Shown: positions 5,807 to 7,912 of the stretch, one piece after another
Numbering within the stretch: the first letter of the stretch is position 1
Layout: each line of letters begins with the position of its first letter
Translations under genes and position numbers: made by a program
DNA from: CAYRHN01 sp964424115
GTDB taxonomy: Bacteria; Chloroflexota; Anaerolineae; Anaerolineales; Anaerolineaceae
DNA length: 7,912 bases
Reading direction: 5' to 3'
Assembly (NCBI GenBank): GCA_964424115.1
Contig: CAYRHN010000042.1
Coordinates: 1 to 7,912, forward strand
Notes under the pieces: model-generated
Databases searched by the model: none
What the model was told of the DNA's origin: nothing
The model's input: the letters and a program-made list of their open reading frames with translations, nothing else

Positions 5807-6547
5807 TTAGAACTCGTCGATCTTGTGGTTGAAGCGGTCACCGGGCAGGCCGGTGAAGAAGGTCAGCGCCAGCCGCCAGGCCTGCGACTCATTCTCTCCC
5901 AGCTTCTGACCCTGGTTTTCCCACTGGTTCTTGTGGATATATCCCTGCATGTGTTCGCTCAACTGCTCCAGGCGGGCGGTGGTGGTTTCCACTAACCACT
6001 GGGCGGCATTGGGGTAGGTCTCCGCCATGTTTTCCAGCCCAGCGCGCAGGTGGGCCAGACAGATCCCGTCACAAGCCAGATAGGCCGTGCGCATGGGGGA
6101 GGTGCTGCTTTCCAGGCATTCCATCAGGGTAGCAAGGGCGTATTCTTCGGATGATTCCTGACGGATGCACAGCGGGCAACGGCCTTTGACGGGTAGAACC
6201 GTGTGCCCGGAGGGTTTGCGCGTCCGCAGCCAGCCCTTCGGCTTGCTAAATTTGCCCTTCAACGCGTGCAAATCGCGATAGACTACCTTGGAGAGGTGGT
6301 CATAGACAATATTGACCCCCAGGACGGTCCCACTGCCGGCCAGTTCACCGGCTACAAAGAGGCGGGTGTGATCCTTGCAAAAACCGAGCGCATCCAGGGC
6401 TGGCTGGCGGGCGCCCTGGTCGTTAACATATTCGTAGATGAACGACTCCATCCCTTTGACGGCGGATTGGTGTCCCATGCGGCAGATGGGACAGCCGCGT
6501 TTCTTAAGCGCCTCTTCCAACTGCGCCACTTTGAGGGCAAAAGCCAT
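5807..6547 (-). CDS. DUF6062-like protein with two CxxC/CxxH pairs
   Basis: A 246-residue protein that is probably soluble; no signal peptide or membrane segment is seen. The layout resembles the DUF6062 family as I remember it: an N-terminal CPxC followed by GFCxxH. Here the pattern occurs twice. C19/C22 (CPIC) with C57/H60 (GFCKDH) form one half, and C124/C127 (CPLC) with C163/H166 (GICLAH) the other. Each set could bind one zinc ion, or a fold-back arrangement could bind one or two. Function is unknown. A basic stretch (KGKFSKPKGWLRTRK, 97-111) lies between the halves. The ATG is 3 nt beyond the GNAT stop, and AAGGA at the end of that gene lies 6 nt before the ATG, so translation is likely coupled. 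The gene is mid-operon between GNAT and CPBP genes. The family name is less certain than the coding call. Confidence 0.85.
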   Translation of the reverse strand: MAFALKVAQLEEALKKRGCPICRMGHQSAVKGMESFIYEYVNDQGARQPALDALGFCKDHTRLFVAGELAGSGTVLGVNIVYDHLSKVVYRDLHALKGKFSKPKGWLRTRKPSGHTVLPVKGRCPLCIRQESSEEYALATLMECLESSTSPMRTAYLACDGICLAHLRAGLENMAETYPNAAQWLVETTTARLEQLSEHMQGYIHKNQWENQGQKLGENESQAWRLALTFFTGLPGDRFNHKIDEF

Positions 6548-6550
6548 GCT

Positions 6551-7018
6551 TTATCCTTGCTCCTCGGCGGGGGCTTTTTCCAGCTCTTTTTCCATCCACA
6601 CGGTTTGCATGCGCCCGATCATCAGGTAGTCCACGCCGATCACGCGGTAACCGAGCTTTTCGTAAAAGCCGGTGGCGGTCAGGCGGGTGGAGGTGCCGAT
6701 GATCTTGTAGCCCATCTGTCGGGCGTGTTCTTCGACGGTGTCGACCAGTAGACGGCCAATGCCCTGCCCCTGGTGATTTTCATTTACAGCCAGGTGAGAG
6801 AACTGGGCAATGCCGGGCGCTTTTTCGAACATTTTTACTGCCCCAATGATCTCTTCCGGCTTGCGGTCGTCCACGGCGATGAAGTGAAGGCTGATCGGTT
6901 CATAATCGTCCTTTTCGGTGCCTTTGGGCAGGCCGAAAGGCTCACGCAGCACGCGGTAGCGCAGGGCATAATAGGCTTTAAATTCTTCTTTTGATTTGGG
7001 CGTGGTGATAATGATCAT
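6551..7018 (-). CDS. GNAT family N-acetyltransferase
   Basis: A 155-residue single-domain acetyltransferase expected to transfer an acetyl group from acetyl-CoA to an unknown amine. The acetyl-CoA pyrophosphate loop is QGQGIGR (83-89), after the beta strand FSHLAVNENH (73-82). The C-terminal motif ATGFYEKLGYRVIG (115-128) carries the usual FYEKLGF/Y element. The N-terminal part (ALRYRVLREPFGLPKGTE, 18-35) resembles the ElaA-like and related small GNAT subgroup. The substrate cannot be read from sequence. AGGAG (7029-7033) lies 10 nt before the ATG, a long but usable spacing. It is first in the run with the DUF6062-like gene (3-nt gap) and the CPBP gene, so the three are probably one transcript. 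Confidence 0.93.
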   Translation of the reverse strand: MIIITTPKSKEEFKAYYALRYRVLREPFGLPKGTEKDDYEPISLHFIAVDDRKPEEIIGAVKMFEKAPGIAQFSHLAVNENHQGQGIGRLLVDTVEEHARQMGYKIIGTSTRLTATGFYEKLGYRVIGVDYLMIGRMQTVWMEKELEKAPAEEQG

Positions 7019-7058
7019 GGGGTACTCACTCCTGGGGAGAGCAGGCTGATTTTCTTTG

Positions 7059-7094
7059 CGTTTTTTTACGCGGCGAACACCGAGTAAAAAAACG
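7059..7094. repeat. Perfect 11-bp AT-tract inverted repeat in the GNAT leader
   Basis: CGTTTTTTTAC (7059-7069) and GTAAAAAAACG (7084-7094) are exact reverse complements separated by 14 nt. The interior can add a small CGGT/GCCG stem on the minus strand. It lies between the candidate promoter at 7108-7113 and the GNAT start, so it would be in the 5' leader RNA, or could be a two-fold operator just downstream of the start point. It does not have a simple terminator form, because the T and A runs are in the arms and none follows. Confidence 0.55.
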
Positions 7095-7107
7095 TATGAC
7101 CTTTTTA

Positions 7108-7138
7108 ATTATATCATCAGCGAATATAAATTTTACAA
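7108..7138 (-). promoter_or_regulatory. Candidate promoter of the GNAT-DUF6062-CPBP run
   Basis: On the minus strand a perfect -10 TATAAT (7108-7113) is preceded at 19 nt by a poor -35 match TTGTAA (7133-7138). Transcription would start near 7101, leaving a leader of about 80 nt that contains the 11-bp inverted repeat. The region is AT-rich, so a chance -10 match is possible. Its placement in the only sizeable gap upstream of the run supports it. Confidence 0.45.
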
Positions 7139-7148
7139 AGTGCAGCCG

Positions 7149-7912
7149 TCAGGGCAGGATCATTTCTTGAACCGTTTCCTCAAAAGCATCGGCATACCAG
7201 TACGAGGAACCGTCGTAACAGCCGGCCCAGGCATTTTCTGAGATGGGGATCTGATCCCAGGAATATGTTGCCAGATCGACTTTAAACAATCCGCTGTCAA
7301 TGGTCATCACCCACATGTTGGAATTGTCGGTATCCAACCCGGTGACATAGCTCTCCAGGACATAGGAGAACTGCTGGGTGGATTTGTCCATGACGAAGAG
7401 CGTATCTCCCGCGAACCAGATCTTATTCCCGTCATCGACGATCAGGTGAGCCACCTCGGGCAGGGTGGCCTCGCCGACGGACTTGCCGCTGGTCTTGTCG
7501 ATCAGCAAGGCCCGGACGGCGTCGTCGGAGACCCAGTATTCCGAGCCAACCTCGCCCATACCCAACAGGAAAGTCTCCCATTCCAGGTTTTGCATCATAT
7601 CCAGGTACTTCTCGATCTGGCCGGTCTTGGGATCGCGCCCGACCAGGAAGCCGCCGGTGTGCTCGTTATCGTTGAGGTATTCGTAGGTCCAGATCCAATC
7701 GCCGGCGCTCCAGGGGCCCCCGACCAGATTGTCGATGGGAAACTCGCTGGCGGTCATGGTCTCTGGATCCAACATTCCCAGGCCGGCGCCGCCCAGGTAC
7801 CAGATCCTGCCGCCTTTACAGATCAAGCCGCGGGCAAAAACGCCCTCGAATTTACGCCCCAGGTTCACATTGTCGGATGGCTTTTGGGTGAGGGTGGGTT
7901 GGGCGGGTTGTG
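7149..7912 (-). CDS. Beta-propeller-like repeat protein, 5' end outside the window
   Basis: The reading frame is open to the window edge, so the true start lies beyond 7912. The GTG at 7866-7868 is an internal valine codon with no reason to be the start. The first 14 visible residues (QPAQPTLTQKPSDN) are a Pro/Gln/Thr-rich linker like those after a lipoprotein or signal peptide, which suggests an extracytoplasmic protein. The following 239 residues carry about six repeats of a turn and strand with Trp at a fixed place (RIWYLG, WIWTYE, EYWVSD, KIWFAG, NMWVMT, SYWYAD). These are mostly spaced about 35-40 residues apart, with one spacing of 52. Each is typically followed by a D-x-x-T-like turn (LDPETM, RDPKTG, IDKTSG, MDKSTQ, VDLATY). 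This pattern fits a beta-propeller. No enzymatic motif is visible and the ligand is unknown. The C-terminus is complete. Confidence 0.8.
   Translation of the reverse strand, partial: QPAQPTLTQKPSDNVNLGRKFEGVFARGLICKGGRIWYLGGAGLGMLDPETMTASEFPIDNLVGGPWSAGDWIWTYEYLNDNEHTGGFLVGRDPKTGQIEKYLDMMQNLEWETFLLGMGEVGSEYWVSDDAVRALLIDKTSGKSVGEATLPEVAHLIVDDGNKIWFAGDTLFVMDKSTQQFSYVLESYVTGLDTDNSNMWVMTIDSGLFKVDLATYSWDQIPISENAWAGCYDGSSYWYADAFEETVQEMILP

Noticed and set aside
7056..7241. 61-residue plus-strand reading frame over the GNAT leader and the propeller 3' end
   Set aside because: It overlaps the inverted repeat and the propeller coding region, has no ribosome binding site, and shows no protein features.
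7866..7868. GTG as the start of the propeller gene
   Set aside because: The frame stays open upstream to the window edge with a plausible linker sequence, and no ribosome binding site precedes the GTG.
1..7912. CRISPR array, tRNA/rRNA genes, transposon ends or a defence island
   Set aside because: I found no evenly spaced direct repeats, no tRNA-like arms, no transposase and no recognised defence gene. The CPBP family includes immunity-type members, but nothing else here supports such a role.

Overview
The window looks like an ordinary chromosomal segment of a moderately GC-rich bacterium, most likely Chloroflexota (Anaerolineae-like). This placement is inference. It rests on the form of DnaG (a C-x3-C zinc knuckle and an insert after the TOPRIM DxD motif, both of which I associate with that phylum), on the mix of family types, and on start sites that appear leaderless. 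I see no rRNA, tRNA, CRISPR array, transposase, phage gene or attachment site. Base composition is fairly even, except for AT-rich intergenic strips.

Left part (1-1303): a short non-coding end holds one imperfect hairpin. It is followed by a minus-strand gene for a response-regulator/class III adenylate cyclase fusion, in which every canonical catalytic residue can be identified. A 98-bp divergent promoter region separates it from dnaG. Both promoters have their -10 box 6 nt from the ATG, so both mRNAs are predicted to be leaderless.

Middle part, plus strand (1304-4890): dnaG (primase), a small DUF2721-type membrane protein and fbaB (class I fructose-bisphosphate aldolase) follow one another. 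The membrane protein has its own -10 box close to its ATG, and fbaB has a strong Shine-Dalgarno sequence. fbaB ends at a perfect 17-bp hairpin with a T tract. The three genes cover replication priming, an unknown membrane function and central carbon metabolism, and probably share only their orientation.

Right part, minus strand (7912-4886): a 5'-truncated, probably secreted beta-propeller protein lies at the window edge. Next comes a tight three-gene run of a GNAT acetyltransferase, a DUF6062-like protein with two CxxC/CxxH pairs, and a CPBP-family intramembrane protease. The run probably reads from a promoter near 7110 and converges on the fbaB terminator. A striking 11-bp AT-rich inverted repeat lies in its leader.

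I do not see a clearly new multi-gene system. The points most worth a second look are the paired leaderless divergent promoters, the duplicated Cys/His protein in the GNAT-CPBP operon, the leader inverted repeat, and the perfect palindrome at the convergent junction.
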